From NCBI RefSeq assembly GCF_004023665.1, contig NZ_SAUF01000002.1, forward strand, positions 868,001-932,000: DNA of 64,000 nucleotides. Reading direction: 5' to 3'. A program made the translations under genes and the position numbers. Within the stretch, counting starts at the first letter, position 1; every line of letters starts with the position of its first letter. Below the pieces are notes generated by a model. It had not been told where the DNA came from. It saw nothing but the letters and a program-made list of their open reading frames with translations, and ran no database searches. This stretch comes from Afifella aestuarii (GTDB lineage Bacteria > Pseudomonadota > Alphaproteobacteria > Rhizobiales > Afifellaceae). This document shows positions 50,906-60,490 of this stretch, one piece after another.

Positions 50906-53422
50906 ATGCGGGACAAAGCGCGCGTGGTGGTGATCGGGGGCGGCGTCGTGGGCGTTGCGACCCTCTATCACCTGGCGAAAAAGGGCTGGTCGGATGTCGT
51001 TCTGGTGGAGCGGCGCGAGCTCACCTCCGGCTCCACCTGGCACGCCGCCGGCCTCCTGCCGCTCTTCAACATGAGCTACTCGGTCGGCCAGATCCACAAA
51101 TACTCCGTGCGCTTCTACCAGGAGCTGGCGGAAGAGACCGGCATGGATACCGGCTTCCGCAAAGTCTCCAATGTGCGTCTTGCGCGCACCAGGGACCGCT
51201 GGGACGAATATCAATATTATGCGGGCGTGGCGCGCACGATCGGCGTCAACGTCGTCGAGATGACGCCCGAGGAGATCAAGGAGCGCTGGCCCTACGTCGA
51301 CACCGACGGGATCCTGGGCGCCATCGCCCATCCCGATGACGGCTATATCCAGCCGGCCGATCTGACGCAGGCGCTCGCCCGCGGGGCCCGCAATCTGGGC
51401 GCTGAGATCAACCGCTACACGACCGTTTTGGGACTCGAGCAGCAGCCGGACCATTCCTGGATCGTGAAGACCGACAAGGGCGACATCCACGCCGAGCATG
51501 TCGTTTCCGCCACGGGCAATTTCGTGCGCAAGACCGGCGAGATGGTGGGTCTCGAAATCCCCGTCATCCCGGTGGAGCACCAGTATATCGTGACGGAGCC
51601 CATCCCCGCGATCCAGGAATTCCGCCGGAGCGGCGGCGCCGAACTCTGCGTTTTGAGAGAATCCGATTCCTCCTGGTATATGCGCGAGGAGGCGGGCGGC
51701 CTTCTGCTTGGACCTTACGAGAAAGGCGCGCCGGTCTGCTATGTCGAGGGACCCGATCCCGATTCCGAATACGAGCTCTTCCAGGAAGATCTCGACCGGC
51801 TGATGCCGCATGTGGAAACGGCGATCACGCGCGTGCCCTATTTCGGCGAGGTCGGCGTGAAGAAGGTCTATAACGGCGCCATCGCCTATACGCCTGACGG
51901 CTCGCCGATGGTGGGTCCGGCCTGGGATCTGAAGAATTTCTGGCTGAACGAGGGGCATTCCTTTGGCGTGACGGCGGCGGGCGGTGCCGGCTGGCAGCTC
52001 GCCGAATGGATCGTCGAAGGTGAACCCTCGCTCGATCTGACCGGCGTCGATCCGCGCCGCTTCGGCCCCTATGCCTCACGCGGCTATCTCAAGGCGAAGA
52101 ACGAAGAGGCTTACGCCAACGTCTTCACCATGCACTATCCCGACGAGGAGCGGGCGGCGGGCCGGCCCCTGAAGACCGCGCCGTGCTATTCGCGCATGGC
52201 CGATCTCGGGGCGGTCTTCGGCTCCGTCTATGGCTGGGAGCGGCCGAACTGGTTTGCGCCGGCAGGCTATGAAGTGCCGGCCGAAGAGCTCGACGTCGAC
52301 GACACGCTGACGAACGACAACCATCCGCCCGCCGACCATACGGGAAAGATCCGTGAGCGCTGGTCCTTCCGCCGCTCCAATTATTTCCCCTTCGTCGGCG
52401 AAGAGGTGAAGAATGTTACGAACGGCGTCGGCGTGCTCGACATGTCGGCCTTCGCCAAGATCGAGGTCTGGGGACCGGGCGCGCGTGCCTGGCTCGAGAC
52501 GATTTTTGCCAACCGCATTCCGAAGAAACGTGGGCGCATCGCGCTCTGCCATCTCCTGACGCCGTCTGGTGGCGTGCGCTCCGAATTCACCGTCTACGAA
52601 TGGGCGAAGGACCGCTTCTATCTCGTCTCCGCGGGCGCCTATGAGCGCCACGACCACGATGTTTTGATGAAGCTCGCGCCGATGGACGGGACGGTCCGTC
52701 TGCGTCCCATCACGACGCAGATGGGGGTTCTGGTCGTCGCCGGCCCGCGCTCGCGCGAGCTTTTGCAGAAACTCACCGATGCGGATCTCTCCAACGCCGC
52801 CTTCCCGTGGCTGTCGGGTCGCTTCGTCAATATCGGCATTGCCCAGGCGCATGCGCTGCGCGTCAATTTCGTCGGCGAGCTCGGCTGGGAGCTGCATCAT
52901 CCGATCGAGATGCAGAACACGATCTTCGACCTTCTTATGCGGGCGGGCGAAGAATTCGGCATCAAGCCCTTTGGCATCCGCGCGATGGATACGATGCGGC
53001 TCGAAAAGAGCTACCGGCTCATCCCGCGCGAGCTGTCGATCGAATACACCGCCTATGAGAGCGGCCTCGACCGCTTCGTGCATCCCAACAAGGGCCAGTT
53101 CATCGGCCGCGACCAGCTCGTGGAAGCGCGCGAGAAGGGCGACCGCTGGACCTTCGTGACGATGGAGGTGTCGGGCGTCACTGATGCCGATGCGCGAGGT
53201 TCCGAGCCGATCTTCAAGCCGGGAACCGACGAACTCGTCGGCCGCGCCACCTCCGGCGGCTATGGCTGGCGGCTTGGTGCCTCGCTGGCGCTTGCGATGG
53301 TCCGCCCCGAAGAGGCCGATCTCGGCGGCGAGCTGGAGATCCAGATTCTCGGCGAGCGCAAGCGTGTCACGATCATCGAGGAGAGCCCGTTCGACCCGAA
53401 CAATGAGAGATTGCGGGGATAG
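50906..53422 (+). CDS. FAD-dependent dimethylglycine/sarcosine dehydrogenase-like protein with GcvT domain
   Basis: 838 residues from ATG 50906, with GGGAG upstream. The FAD site is VVVIGGGVVGVATLYHLAKK; STWHAAG has the His (46) that usually binds FAD covalently. Order: DAO domain (about 7-380), FAO_M (about 385-440), aminomethyltransferase GCV_T (about 440-720) and its C-terminal barrel. Such enzymes demethylate N-methylglycines and pass formaldehyde units to THF. Exact substrate not settled. The last ten residues, FDPNNERLRG, reappear at the end of hicB. Confidence 0.92.
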   Translation: MRDKARVVVIGGGVVGVATLYHLAKKGWSDVVLVERRELTSGSTWHAAGLLPLFNMSYSVGQIHKYSVRFYQELAEETGMDTGFRKVSNVRLARTRDRWDEYQYYAGVARTIGVNVVEMTPEEIKERWPYVDTDGILGAIAHPDDGYIQPADLTQALARGARNLGAEINRYTTVLGLEQQPDHSWIVKTDKGDIHAEHVVSATGNFVRKTGEMVGLEIPVIPVEHQYIVTEPIPAIQEFRRSGGAELCVLRESDSSWYMREEAGGLLLGPYEKGAPVCYVEGPDPDSEYELFQEDLDRLMPHVETAITRVPYFGEVGVKKVYNGAIAYTPDGSPMVGPAWDLKNFWLNEGHSFGVTAAGGAGWQLAEWIVEGEPSLDLTGVDPRRFGPYASRGYLKAKNEEAYANVFTMHYPDEERAAGRPLKTAPCYSRMADLGAVFGSVYGWERPNWFAPAGYEVPAEELDVDDTLTNDNHPPADHTGKIRERWSFRRSNYFPFVGEEVKNVTNGVGVLDMSAFAKIEVWGPGARAWLETIFANRIPKKRGRIALCHLLTPSGGVRSEFTVYEWAKDRFYLVSAGAYERHDHDVLMKLAPMDGTVRLRPITTQMGVLVVAGPRSRELLQKLTDADLSNAAFPWLSGRFVNIGIAQAHALRVNFVGELGWELHHPIEMQNTIFDLLMRAGEEFGIKPFGIRAMDTMRLEKSYRLIPRELSIEYTAYESGLDRFVHPNKGQFIGRDQLVEAREKGDRWTFVTMEVSGVTDADARGSEPIFKPGTDELVGRATSGGYGWRLGASLALAMVRPEEADLGGELEIQILGERKRVTIIEESPFDPNNERLRG
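53388..53422 (+). repeat. 35-bp direct repeat, copy 1 (end of the flavoprotein gene)
   Basis: The last 35 bases of the gene match 53963-53997 at 30 of 35 positions. Within the ten shared codons plus stop all five differences are synonymous (GAC/GAT, AGA/AGG, TTG/CTC, CGG/AGG). Confidence 0.9.
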
Positions 53423-53450
53423 TCTGAGACACAATATATGATTGACTTGA

Positions 53451-53470
53451 GGTGATCTTCCGGCATCACC
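53451..53470 (+). promoter_or_regulatory. Candidate hicAB operator
   Basis: GGTGAT (53451-53456) and ATCACC (53465-53470) form a dyad with an 8-base centre, 7 bases before hicA. A -10-like TATATG lies at 53435-53440. Autoregulation by the antitoxin is usual for hicAB, but this HicB has no visible DNA-binding domain. Confidence 0.45.
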
Positions 53471-53477
53471 ATGGGGT

Positions 53478-53750
53478 ATGGTTCGGAAGAGGTCTCTGCT
53501 TGAGAAGATGAGAGCCAATCCGCGAGCGGATTGGCAGATGACGGATATTATGCGGGTTTGTGCGGAGCACGGGCTTGTCATTGTGCCTCCGACAAGTGGC
53601 AGTCACTACAAGATTTCTTCTCCTGCGCTACCTGATATCCTGACCGTGCCGGCAAGACGGCCGATAAAGCCCGTTTACATACGGCATCTGGTGAGCCTTT
53701 GTGATGCTCACCGGTATTGGTCTGCCAACAGGGAAAATGGGCATGACTGA
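53478..53750 (+). CDS. hicA: HicA-like mRNA interferase toxin
   Basis: 90 residues. The double-stranded-RNA-binding-like fold carries the catalytic His43 in TSGSHYKI, followed by LTVPARRPIKPVYIRHLVSL. It cleaves mRNA unless bound by HicB. No ribosome site is evident before the ATG. It overlaps hicB by 8 bases. Codon and base use look less GC-rich than neighbours, a sign of acquisition. Confidence 0.88.
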   Translation: MVRKRSLLEKMRANPRADWQMTDIMRVCAEHGLVIVPPTSGSHYKISSPALPDILTVPARRPIKPVYIRHLVSLCDAHRYWSANRENGHD

Positions 53751-53997
53751 CTACGCGATCGTGATTGCTCCCTTGTCGAACGAGGATGGAGGCGGCTTTG
53801 TCGGGCGTGTCCCTGATCTTCCAGGCTGCATGTCGGATGGCGCGAGCGCCGAAGAGGCGCTGAGGAACACGCAGCTGGCGATCGTGGAATGGATCGAGGA
53901 GTGCAGACGCCTAGGTCGCAGCTTGCCTGAGCCCGGGGCCGGTCGAAGCAATCTCACCGTGTCGTTCGATCCGAACAATGAGAGGCTCAGGGGATAG
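53743..53997 (+). CDS. hicB: HicB-like antitoxin with a borrowed C-terminus
   Basis: 84 residues from ATG 53743. The partial RNase H fold is typical: YAIVIAPLSNEDGGGFVGRV, PDLPGCMSDGASAEEALRN and IVEWIEECRRLGRSLPEP. No helix-turn-helix or ribbon-helix-helix follows. Instead it ends SFDPNNERLRG, the same last ten residues as the flavoprotein upstream, so its 3' end appears to be derived from a homologue of that gene. Confidence 0.88.
   Translation: MTDYAIVIAPLSNEDGGGFVGRVPDLPGCMSDGASAEEALRNTQLAIVEWIEECRRLGRSLPEPGAGRSNLTVSFDPNNERLRG
53963..53997 (+). repeat. 35-bp direct repeat, copy 2 (end of hicB)
   Basis: Partner of 53388-53422, same reading frame and stop. The two copies flank the 540 bases that contain hicAB. 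Confidence 0.9.
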
Positions 53998-54049
53998 GGC
54001 GGCGAAAGCGTCTTGCCGGGCTTTCTCGGGTGGCTGTAGAGAGGGCGCC

Positions 54050-54388
54050 ATGACCTTTCCGACCGCCCAGACGCCCCCCGAAGACTGCACCACGATGGAC
54101 GAGGTGCGCGCCGAGATCGACCGGCTGGACCGGATCCTCGTGACGCTCCTGGCCGAACGCCAGCGATACATCGAAGCCGCCGGGCGGATCAAACCGCGCG
54201 CCGATGAGGTTCGGCTGCCCTGGCGGATCGAGGATGTCGTCGCGAAGGTGCTTGCGGAAGCCCGCGCGCAAGGGCTCTCGGAGAAGATCGCCGAGCCGGT
54301 CTGGCGCGAACTGATCGATCGCTCGATCGACCATGAGCACGAGGTCTGGGACCGGCACCGGTCAGCGGCCGCGGAAAAGAGCTCCTAG
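54050..54388 (+). CDS. Chorismate mutase, AroQ type
   Basis: 112 residues from ATG 54050, with AGAGAGGG upstream. The helical AroQ core is seen in VRAEIDRLDRILVTLLAERQ, then YIEAAGRIK, R-W-R-I-E-D-V and VWRELIDRSIDHE, with the Arg and Lys residues that hold chorismate. It makes prephenate for Phe and Tyr, or acts as isochorismate-pyruvate lyase in relatives such as PchB; sequence alone does not decide. Cytoplasmic, no signal peptide. Confidence 0.88.
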   Translation: MTFPTAQTPPEDCTTMDEVRAEIDRLDRILVTLLAERQRYIEAAGRIKPRADEVRLPWRIEDVVAKVLAEARAQGLSEKIAEPVWRELIDRSIDHEHEVWDRHRSAAAEKSS

Positions 54389-54432
54389 AGCGCTTCTATC
54401 GGCCGCCGTATGCCGGCGACGCCGAGCCACCC

Positions 54433-55116
54433 TTAAGTCGAGCGCGAGGCGACCTCGTCGAGGTGATGGAGGAGGTCGGCCGGGTCTTCATAGACGCGGA
54501 GCGCGCCGGCGCGTTCGAGCTCGTTCTGCCCGTAGCCGCCGGAAAGAAGCCCGACGCCGAGTGCCCGGCAGCGCGCCGCCGCCAGCATGTCCCAGATGGA
54601 ATCGCCGACGACGATCGAGCGTTCGATCGGGACATCGAGACGGCGGGCGGCTTCCACGAAGAGATCCGGATCGGGCTTGGCGTGGCGCACCTGGTCGCGC
54701 GTGACGACGGTCGCTGTGTCGGGGTCGACGCCGAGCGCCTTCAAATTCGCACCGGCCGTCTCCATCCGCCCGCTGGTGGCGATCGCCCAGGGGAGGTTCT
54801 GCTCGCTCAAGGTCTTGAGAAGCTCCGAGGCGCCGGGCAGCGGCACGACCGAATGCACGAGGCGCTGATAGGCCTCCGCATGCAGAACGCGCAGCCGCTC
54901 GGCCATATCCGGGCCGACATCCTTGTCGATCTCGCGCAGGAGCTGGTGGGTGAAGAGCCCGCCGCTCATGCCGATCTTGCGGTGGATGCGCCAGACGGAA
55001 AGCGCAATGCCTTCATGGTCGAGCGCTTCGCGCCAGGCGAGAACGTGCTGATAGACGCTGTCGACGAGCGTGCCGTCGAGATCGAAGAGGAAGGCGTTGG
55101 ACAAGGAAATCTCCAT
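54433..55116 (-). CDS. HAD-superfamily phosphatase (beta-PGM/GPH-like)
   Basis: 227 residues from ATG 55116; the open frame upstream is proline-rich and unlikely to be translated. Motif I is FDLDGTLVDS, motif II is in PWAIATSGRMETA, motif III Lys in VRHAKPDPDLF, motif IV VVGDSIWDM. The alpha-helical cap after motif I places it with phosphoglycolate or sugar-phosphate phosphatases. Substrate unknown. Confidence 0.92.
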   Translation of the reverse strand: MEISLSNAFLFDLDGTLVDSVYQHVLAWREALDHEGIALSVWRIHRKIGMSGGLFTHQLLREIDKDVGPDMAERLRVLHAEAYQRLVHSVVPLPGASELLKTLSEQNLPWAIATSGRMETAGANLKALGVDPDTATVVTRDQVRHAKPDPDLFVEAARRLDVPIERSIVVGDSIWDMLAAARCRALGVGLLSGGYGQNELERAGALRVYEDPADLLHHLDEVASRST

Positions 55117-55308
55117 GCTGCGCTCGCTTGGGGGGAGGGGCGCTGCAGGGGAAAGAGGGCGATAAGCGATCACGTCAATCGGTCGGAGGCTCAGGCATTA
55201 GCAGCCATGCGCTGATCGACGCGAAAAGCAAGCGATTAACAACTTTAGGTTATAGCTGTTGATGCGTTCTGTCGACCGAACCAGAGTATTTGATGATTGG
55301 GGTTGTGC

Positions 55309-55701
55309 ATGCGATTTCTACATCTTTTGTCGGCGCTCGGCTTGGCGGCGTGCACATCGACGCAGTCGACGGTTCCAGGGCCGTCTGGTCAGCCAGTTCA
55401 TCAAGCAAAATGCTCCGGCTCTTCGGACGCCTGTCTAAGGAAAGCTGCTGCCACCTGCGGCGGACCTTACCAGGTTCTCGACAGCCATAGCAGCCGTGGT
55501 GGGCTCATCATCGATGATGGCTCCGGTATCATCAGCTGGTACTACCTGACATATCAATGCGGAAAGTCAGATGGACGAATGCCGAGGTTCGAATACCGCG
55601 GTGGCCCATCGATAAATGTGAATGCCGGCCCACCCCTTCGTATGCCGACTACCACGCAGTGTCAGAGGGTTGGGCACATGATCTCGTGCAGTTCGCTCTA
55701 G
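55309..55701 (+). CDS. Small lipoprotein of unknown function
   Basis: 130 residues from ATG 55309. The signal MRFLHLLSALGLAACTS has a lipobox with Cys15. The rest has six more cysteines (CSGSSDACLRKAAATCGG onward) and aromatic beta-like segments. Base composition is less GC-rich than the flanks. The 192-bp gap upstream (55117-55308) holds no gene. It is likely envelope-anchored; no family recognised. Confidence 0.65.
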   Translation: MRFLHLLSALGLAACTSTQSTVPGPSGQPVHQAKCSGSSDACLRKAAATCGGPYQVLDSHSSRGGLIIDDGSGIISWYYLTYQCGKSDGRMPRFEYRGGPSINVNAGPPLRMPTTTQCQRVGHMISCSSL

Positions 55702-55778
55702 GGGAGCCGTATTACACCTTGGCCGGGCAGCTTCCACTGACCCCCATCCGGCAAATGTGATTTGGACGGACGCGACCG

Positions 55779-56615
55779 ATGCCGGATGCTTCTTGCATGC
55801 GGCCTCGTCCGATCCTGTCTCTGTGCCTGACACTTGCGCTGGCCGGCGCGGGCATGCGGGCCTTTGCGGCCGAGGACACGCCCGTCGATCTCGAACTCGT
55901 GCTCGCCGTCGATGTTTCCTGGTCGATGGATTACGACGAGCAGGTGTTTCAGCGCGCGGGCTATGTCGCCGCCTTCCGCGATCCGGAGGTGATTGAAGCC
56001 ATCCGTTCCGGCGGCTGGGGGCGCATCGCCGTCACCTATGTCGAATGGGCGGGCTCGAGCCTGCAAGAGGTCATCGTGCCCTGGACCTTGATCGAAGATG
56101 CGCCCACCGCCCATGCCTTTGCGCACGCGCTCGATACGACGACGACCGGCCGCCTGCGCCGCACCTCCATCTCCGGTGCGCTCGGCTTTTCTTTCTCCGC
56201 CTTCGACGACAACGGCTATGCGGGGCTGCGCCGGGTGATCGACGTGTCCGGCGACGGACCCAACAATCAGGGCCTGCCGGTGACGGTGGAGCGCGACCGG
56301 CTCGTGGCCGCAGGGGTGATCATCAACGGCCTGCCGATCCTCCTGAAAGGGTCGAGCGGCCGCGGCTTCATGTCGATCCCGAACCTCGACGCCTATTACG
56401 AGGATTGCGTCATCGGCGGCACCGGCGCCTTCGCATTGCCAATCCGCGATGTCAGCGAGTTTTCGACGGCCATCCGCCAAAAACTGCTGTTGGAGATCGC
56501 CGATTACCGGCCGGCAAAGCCCTTTGTGCAGAAGGTGGAGGACGCTCCACGTGTCGATTGTATGATCGGCGAAAAAATGTGGATGCGCTGGCGGCGCATG
56601 AACGACGATTATTGA
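55779..56615 (+). CDS. DUF1194 secreted protein (von Willebrand A-like)
   Basis: 278 residues; ATG 55797 is an alternative start nearer the signal peptide (PRPILSLCLTLALAGAGMRAF). The domain has LAVDVSWSMD, a MIDAS-like DxSxS metal motif, then TSISGALGFSFSAFDDNGY and VSGDGPNNQG, the DUF1194 pattern. It probably binds a divalent metal in the periplasm. Function unknown. It converges with the regulator gene, 9 bases apart. Confidence 0.9.
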   Translation: MPDASCMRPRPILSLCLTLALAGAGMRAFAAEDTPVDLELVLAVDVSWSMDYDEQVFQRAGYVAAFRDPEVIEAIRSGGWGRIAVTYVEWAGSSLQEVIVPWTLIEDAPTAHAFAHALDTTTTGRLRRTSISGALGFSFSAFDDNGYAGLRRVIDVSGDGPNNQGLPVTVERDRLVAAGVIINGLPILLKGSSGRGFMSIPNLDAYYEDCVIGGTGAFALPIRDVSEFSTAIRQKLLLEIADYRPAKPFVQKVEDAPRVDCMIGEKMWMRWRRMNDDY

Positions 56616-56624
56616 GGCGACGGG

Positions 56625-57662
56625 CTACGCCATCGGCTTCTCGCGCCCCTGGCGTTCCTGTTGCGGCGAGCGGCCGTAGAGCTCGCGGTAGCATTTGGAA
56701 AAATGCGAGGCGGAGACGAAGCCGCAGGCGACGGCCACTTCTACGATCGGCACGTCCGACTGGATGAGGAGATGGCGCGCGCGGTCGAGCCGGATTTCCA
56801 GATAATAGCGCGCCGGGGAGCGCCCGAGATTGCGCCGGAAGAGCCGCTCGATCTGGCGCCGCGACAGGCCGGCGTAACGGGCGATGTCGAGCAGAGACAG
56901 GGGCTCGGCGACGTTCGCTTCCATCAACTCGATGATGAAGAGAAGTTTCGAGTTCTGCAGGCCGAGGCGGGCGCGCAAAGGCAGGCGCTGGCGGTCCTGC
57001 GAGCCGCGCATGCGGTCCGTCAGAGCCTGTTCGCAGACCTTGGTGACGGTGGTGTCGCCGAGATCGATGCCGATGCGATGCAGCATCATGTCGAGCGCAG
57101 CCGTGCCGCCGGCGCAGGTGGAGATGTTGTCGTCGACTTCGAAGAGATCGGCGTAGGCTTCGGCTTCCGGAAACCGCTCCTGGAAGGCGGGCAGCGATTC
57201 CCAATGGATGGCGCAGCGCTTGCCGTCGAGGAGGCCGGCATCGGCGAGCACCCAGGCGCCGGTGTCGAGGGCACCGATGCCGATTTTTTGGCGGTGGAGC
57301 GTGCCGAGCCAGCTGTTGAGCTCGCGGTTGTGGAAACGCTCCACGCCGAGCGAGCCGCAGACGAAGACGAAGTCCGGACGGTCGTCCGTGCGCGCCCGCT
57401 CCTTCGCTTCCTTGAGCGACATGTCGGCATTCACCGCAATGCCGTTGGAGGCCGCAACGGGGGTGCCGTCGAGCGTGATGACGCTCCATCGGTAAGGGGC
57501 GTGGCCGCTCATCCGGTTGGCGATGCGCAGGGGCTCGACCGCCATCGCGAAGGCGAGCATCGTAAAGTTCGGCAGCAGGAAAAAGGCGTAGTGATGCGTC
57601 CGGGACGCCGGTGAGACAGGCTTGTTCGGCTTTTCTTTCACCGACGGTCCGTGCAATGGCAC
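56625..57662 (-). CDS. GlxA/GbdR-like AraC-family regulator
   Basis: 345 residues. An N-terminal DJ-1/PfpI-like domain (about 24-195, [20 protein letters not shown], then [16 protein letters not shown]) is followed by a double helix-turn-helix AraC domain (about 235-335, [18 protein letters not shown], then [17 protein letters not shown]). This is the GbdR/CdhR group that senses glycine betaine, dimethylglycine or carnitine and activates their catabolism. Nearby one-carbon genes fit, though target promoters are not shown. Confidence 0.9.
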   Translation of the reverse strand: MPLHGPSVKEKPNKPVSPASRTHHYAFFLLPNFTMLAFAMAVEPLRIANRMSGHAPYRWSVITLDGTPVAASNGIAVNADMSLKEAKERARTDDRPDFVFVCGSLGVERFHNRELNSWLGTLHRQKIGIGALDTGAWVLADAGLLDGKRCAIHWESLPAFQERFPEAEAYADLFEVDDNISTCAGGTAALDMMLHRIGIDLGDTTVTKVCEQALTDRMRGSQDRQRLPLRARLGLQNSKLLFIIELMEANVAEPLSLLDIARYAGLSRRQIERLFRRNLGRSPARYYLEIRLDRARHLLIQSDVPIVEVAVACGFVSASHFSKCYRELYGRSPQQERQGREKPMA

Positions 57663-57841
57663 CTCCCACCGACCGATCAGGTCGAGCGCCTATGTCGCAA
57701 ACGGGCCATTGGCCCAGATTGGAAACGCTAGTAGGTCTTTGCTCGCGTGACAATGGCATGACGCGCCCGCCGGCGGCTTTCCTTGCTTTTGAGGCAAAGC
57801 CGTTTCGATCAAACGAGGCAGACAGGCAAAGGGGAAGACTT

Positions 57842-59512
57842 TTGAAGAGCGACATCGAGATTGCGCGGGCGGCTGCGCGCCGGCCAATCTGGGAAATCGG
57901 CGAAGGGCTTGGTATTCCGGCAGAATTTCTGGAGCCCTACGGCAACGACAAGGCCAAGGTCGCCACCCCTTTCATCGAATCCTTGCACGAGCGGCCAGAC
58001 GGTAAGCTCATTCTCGTGACCGCCATCAGCCCGACGCCGGCCGGCGAAGGCAAGACGACGACCACCGTCGGCCTCGGCGACGGCATCAATCGCATCGGCA
58101 AGAAGGCTGTGATCTGCCTGCGCGAGCCCTCGCTCGGACCCTGCTTCGGCGTGAAGGGCGGCGCGGCCGGCGGCGGCTATGCGCAGATCGTGCCGATGGA
58201 AGACATCAACCTGCATTTTACAGGTGATTTCCACGCGATCTCGACCGCTCACAATCTGCTGGCGGCGATGATCGACAACCACATCCATTGGGGCAACGAG
58301 CAGGATCTCGATCCGCGCCGGGTCACCTGGCGGCGCGTCATGGACATGAACGACCGGGCGCTGCGCGACATCGTCTGTTCGCTGGGCGGCGTGGCGAACG
58401 GCTATCCGCGCGAGACGGGCTTCGACATTACCGTCGCCTCGGAAGTCATGGCCATTCTCTGCCTGGCGGAGGATCTGGAGGATCTGGAGCGCCGGCTCGG
58501 CAACATCATCGTCGGCTATCGCCGCGACAAGAGCGCGGTGACGGCGCGCGACCTGAAGGCCGACGGGGCGATGGCGACGCTCCTGAAGCAGGCGGTGAAG
58601 CCCAATCTGGTGCAGACGCTGGAGAACAACCCGGCCTTCGTGCATGGCGGACCGTTCGCCAACATCGCCCATGGCTGCAATTCCGTCATCGCCACCAAGA
58701 CGGCGTTGAAACTCGCCGATTACGTGGTGACGGAAGCGGGCTTCGGGGCCGATCTCGGTGCCGAAAAGTTCTTCGACATCAAGTGCCGGATGGCGGGATT
58801 GAAGCCCGATGCGGTGGTGCTGGTTGCGACCATCAAGGCCTTGAAGATGAACGGCGGCGTGGCGAAGGAAGATCTGGGCCGCGAAGATGTGGCAGCGGTG
58901 GAACGCGGCTGCGCCAATCTCGGTCGGCATCTTGAGAATATCGGTCAGTTCGGCGTGCCGGCGGTCGTCGCGATCAACCATTTCACCAGCGATACCAAGG
59001 CCGAGATCGATTGCGTCAAAGCCTATGTGGGAGAGCTCGGCGCCAAGGCGATCGTCGCCCGGCACTGGGAAGAGGGGTCGGCCGGCATCGAGGATCTGGC
59101 GCGCGAGGCGGTGATGCTCGCCGACAGCGGCACGGCGGATTTTTCGCCGCTCTATCAGGACGACCTCTCGCTCTTCAAGAAGATGGAGGCGGTGGTGCGG
59201 CGCATCTATCGCGGCGCGCATGTCGCTGCGAGCGAGACGGTTCTGGCGCAGCTTGCCGAGTGGGAGGAGAAGGGTTTCGGCCATCTTCCCGTCTGCATGG
59301 CGAAGACGCAGTATTCCTTCTCCACCGATCCGCATCGGCGCGGCGCGCCGGCGGGTCATACCGTCCCCGTGCGCGAGGTGCGGCTGTCGGCCGGCGCAGG
59401 CTTCGTCGTCGCCATCTGCGGGGAGATCATGACCATGCCAGGCCTGCCGAAGGAGCCGGCGGCAGAAAAGATCCGCCTGAACGCAGAAGGGTTGATCGAA
59501 GGTCTCTTTTGA
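57842..59512 (+). CDS. fhs: Formate-tetrahydrofolate ligase
   Basis: 556 residues from TTG 57842, chosen because [11 protein letters not shown] is the family's normal start and AAGGGGA lies just upstream; ATG 57758 would add 28 atypical residues. ATP-binding [10 protein letters not shown], then [31 protein letters not shown] and NNHIHWGN are all family hallmarks. It makes 10-formyl-THF from formate and ATP. Divergent from the GbdR-like gene with a 179-bp gap that must carry both promoters. Confidence 0.96.
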   Translation: MKSDIEIARAAARRPIWEIGEGLGIPAEFLEPYGNDKAKVATPFIESLHERPDGKLILVTAISPTPAGEGKTTTTVGLGDGINRIGKKAVICLREPSLGPCFGVKGGAAGGGYAQIVPMEDINLHFTGDFHAISTAHNLLAAMIDNHIHWGNEQDLDPRRVTWRRVMDMNDRALRDIVCSLGGVANGYPRETGFDITVASEVMAILCLAEDLEDLERRLGNIIVGYRRDKSAVTARDLKADGAMATLLKQAVKPNLVQTLENNPAFVHGGPFANIAHGCNSVIATKTALKLADYVVTEAGFGADLGAEKFFDIKCRMAGLKPDAVVLVATIKALKMNGGVAKEDLGREDVAAVERGCANLGRHLENIGQFGVPAVVAINHFTSDTKAEIDCVKAYVGELGAKAIVARHWEEGSAGIEDLAREAVMLADSGTADFSPLYQDDLSLFKKMEAVVRRIYRGAHVAASETVLAQLAEWEEKGFGHLPVCMAKTQYSFSTDPHRRGAPAGHTVPVREVRLSAGAGFVVAICGEIMTMPGLPKEPAAEKIRLNAEGLIEGLF

Positions 59513-59595
59513 AGCTTTTAAAGCGGCTGGTGCGGACACCGCACCAGCCACAAGGAAGAACGACAAGAAACGATCATCTCAGGGAAGGAAACAGC

Positions 59596-60354
59596 ATGGC
59601 GGAAGCCGCAAAGATCGCACTCGTCACCGGCGCCGGGTCCGGCATCGGCAGGGAAACCGCTTCGGCCTTTTTGATGGCGGGCTGGAAGGTCGTGCTGACC
59701 GGCCGGCGCGAGGCGCCCTTGAAGGAAACGGTTGCGCTTGCGGAAGCCGACGAGGGGGATGCGCTGGTCGTGCCGGCCGATGTCGCGGATCCGCAATCCG
59801 TCGATGCCTTGTTCGGGAAGATCGAGGAGGCTTACGGCCGGCTCGATCTTCTCTTCAACAATGCCGGGGCAAACACGCCGGGCGCGCCGATCGACGAGAT
59901 TCCGGTCGCAGAATGGAAGAAGGTCGTCGACATCAATCTGACCGGCTCCTTCCTGTGCGCACGTGGTGCCTTCGCCCTGATGCGGCGGCAGAAGCCGCAG
60001 GGCGGCCGCATCATCAACAACGGCTCGATTTCGGCCTATGCGCCGCGGCCGGGCAGCGTGCCTTATACCGCGTCGAAGCACGCGATCACGGGTCTGACCA
60101 AAACGCTCGCTCTCGACGGGCGGCCCTTCGACATCGCCTGCGGCCAGATCGATATCGGCAATGCGGGAACCGATATGGCGGCGGCCCAGGCAAAGGGGGT
60201 GCCCCAGGCGAACGGCAGCGTCGCCGTCGAGCCGCTCATGGATGCGCGCGAGGTGGCGGATGCCGTCCTGCACATGGCGTCGCTGCCTCTGTCCAGCAAC
60301 ATCCTCTTCATGACGGTGATGGCGACCAAGATGCCGTTCGTCGGCCGCGGCTGA
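59596..60354 (+). CDS. Short-chain dehydrogenase/reductase
   Basis: 252 residues from ATG 59596, with GGAAGG upstream. The Rossmann motif is [17 protein letters not shown] follows, and the catalytic Ser and YTASK lie near 145-160. Classical NAD(P)-dependent SDR of the 3-ketoacyl reductase-like type. It follows fhs by 83 bases and may share its transcript. Substrate unknown. Confidence 0.92.
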   Translation: MAEAAKIALVTGAGSGIGRETASAFLMAGWKVVLTGRREAPLKETVALAEADEGDALVVPADVADPQSVDALFGKIEEAYGRLDLLFNNAGANTPGAPIDEIPVAEWKKVVDINLTGSFLCARGAFALMRRQKPQGGRIINNGSISAYAPRPGSVPYTASKHAITGLTKTLALDGRPFDIACGQIDIGNAGTDMAAAQAKGVPQANGSVAVEPLMDAREVADAVLHMASLPLSSNILFMTVMATKMPFVGRG

Positions 60355-60417
60355 CAGCGGCCATCGGGCGTCTTCGGAGCGAACGCGCACTGTTCGGCAG
60401 TCCTCACTGAACTTTCC

Positions 60418-60442
60418 CTGGTCCCGGCTGTGTCGGGGCCAG
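60418..60442. terminator. Hairpin between convergent SDR and sulfotransferase genes
   Basis: CTGGTCCCG (60418-60426) pairs with CGGGGCCAG (60434-60442), one G-T wobble, 7-base loop. It sits centrally in the 136-bp convergent gap and can end both transcripts. Confidence 0.55.
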
Positions 60443-60490
60443 AGAGGACGCGCGTGGCCCCTCCCGGATGACGGCGTCAGGCGCGGAGGC

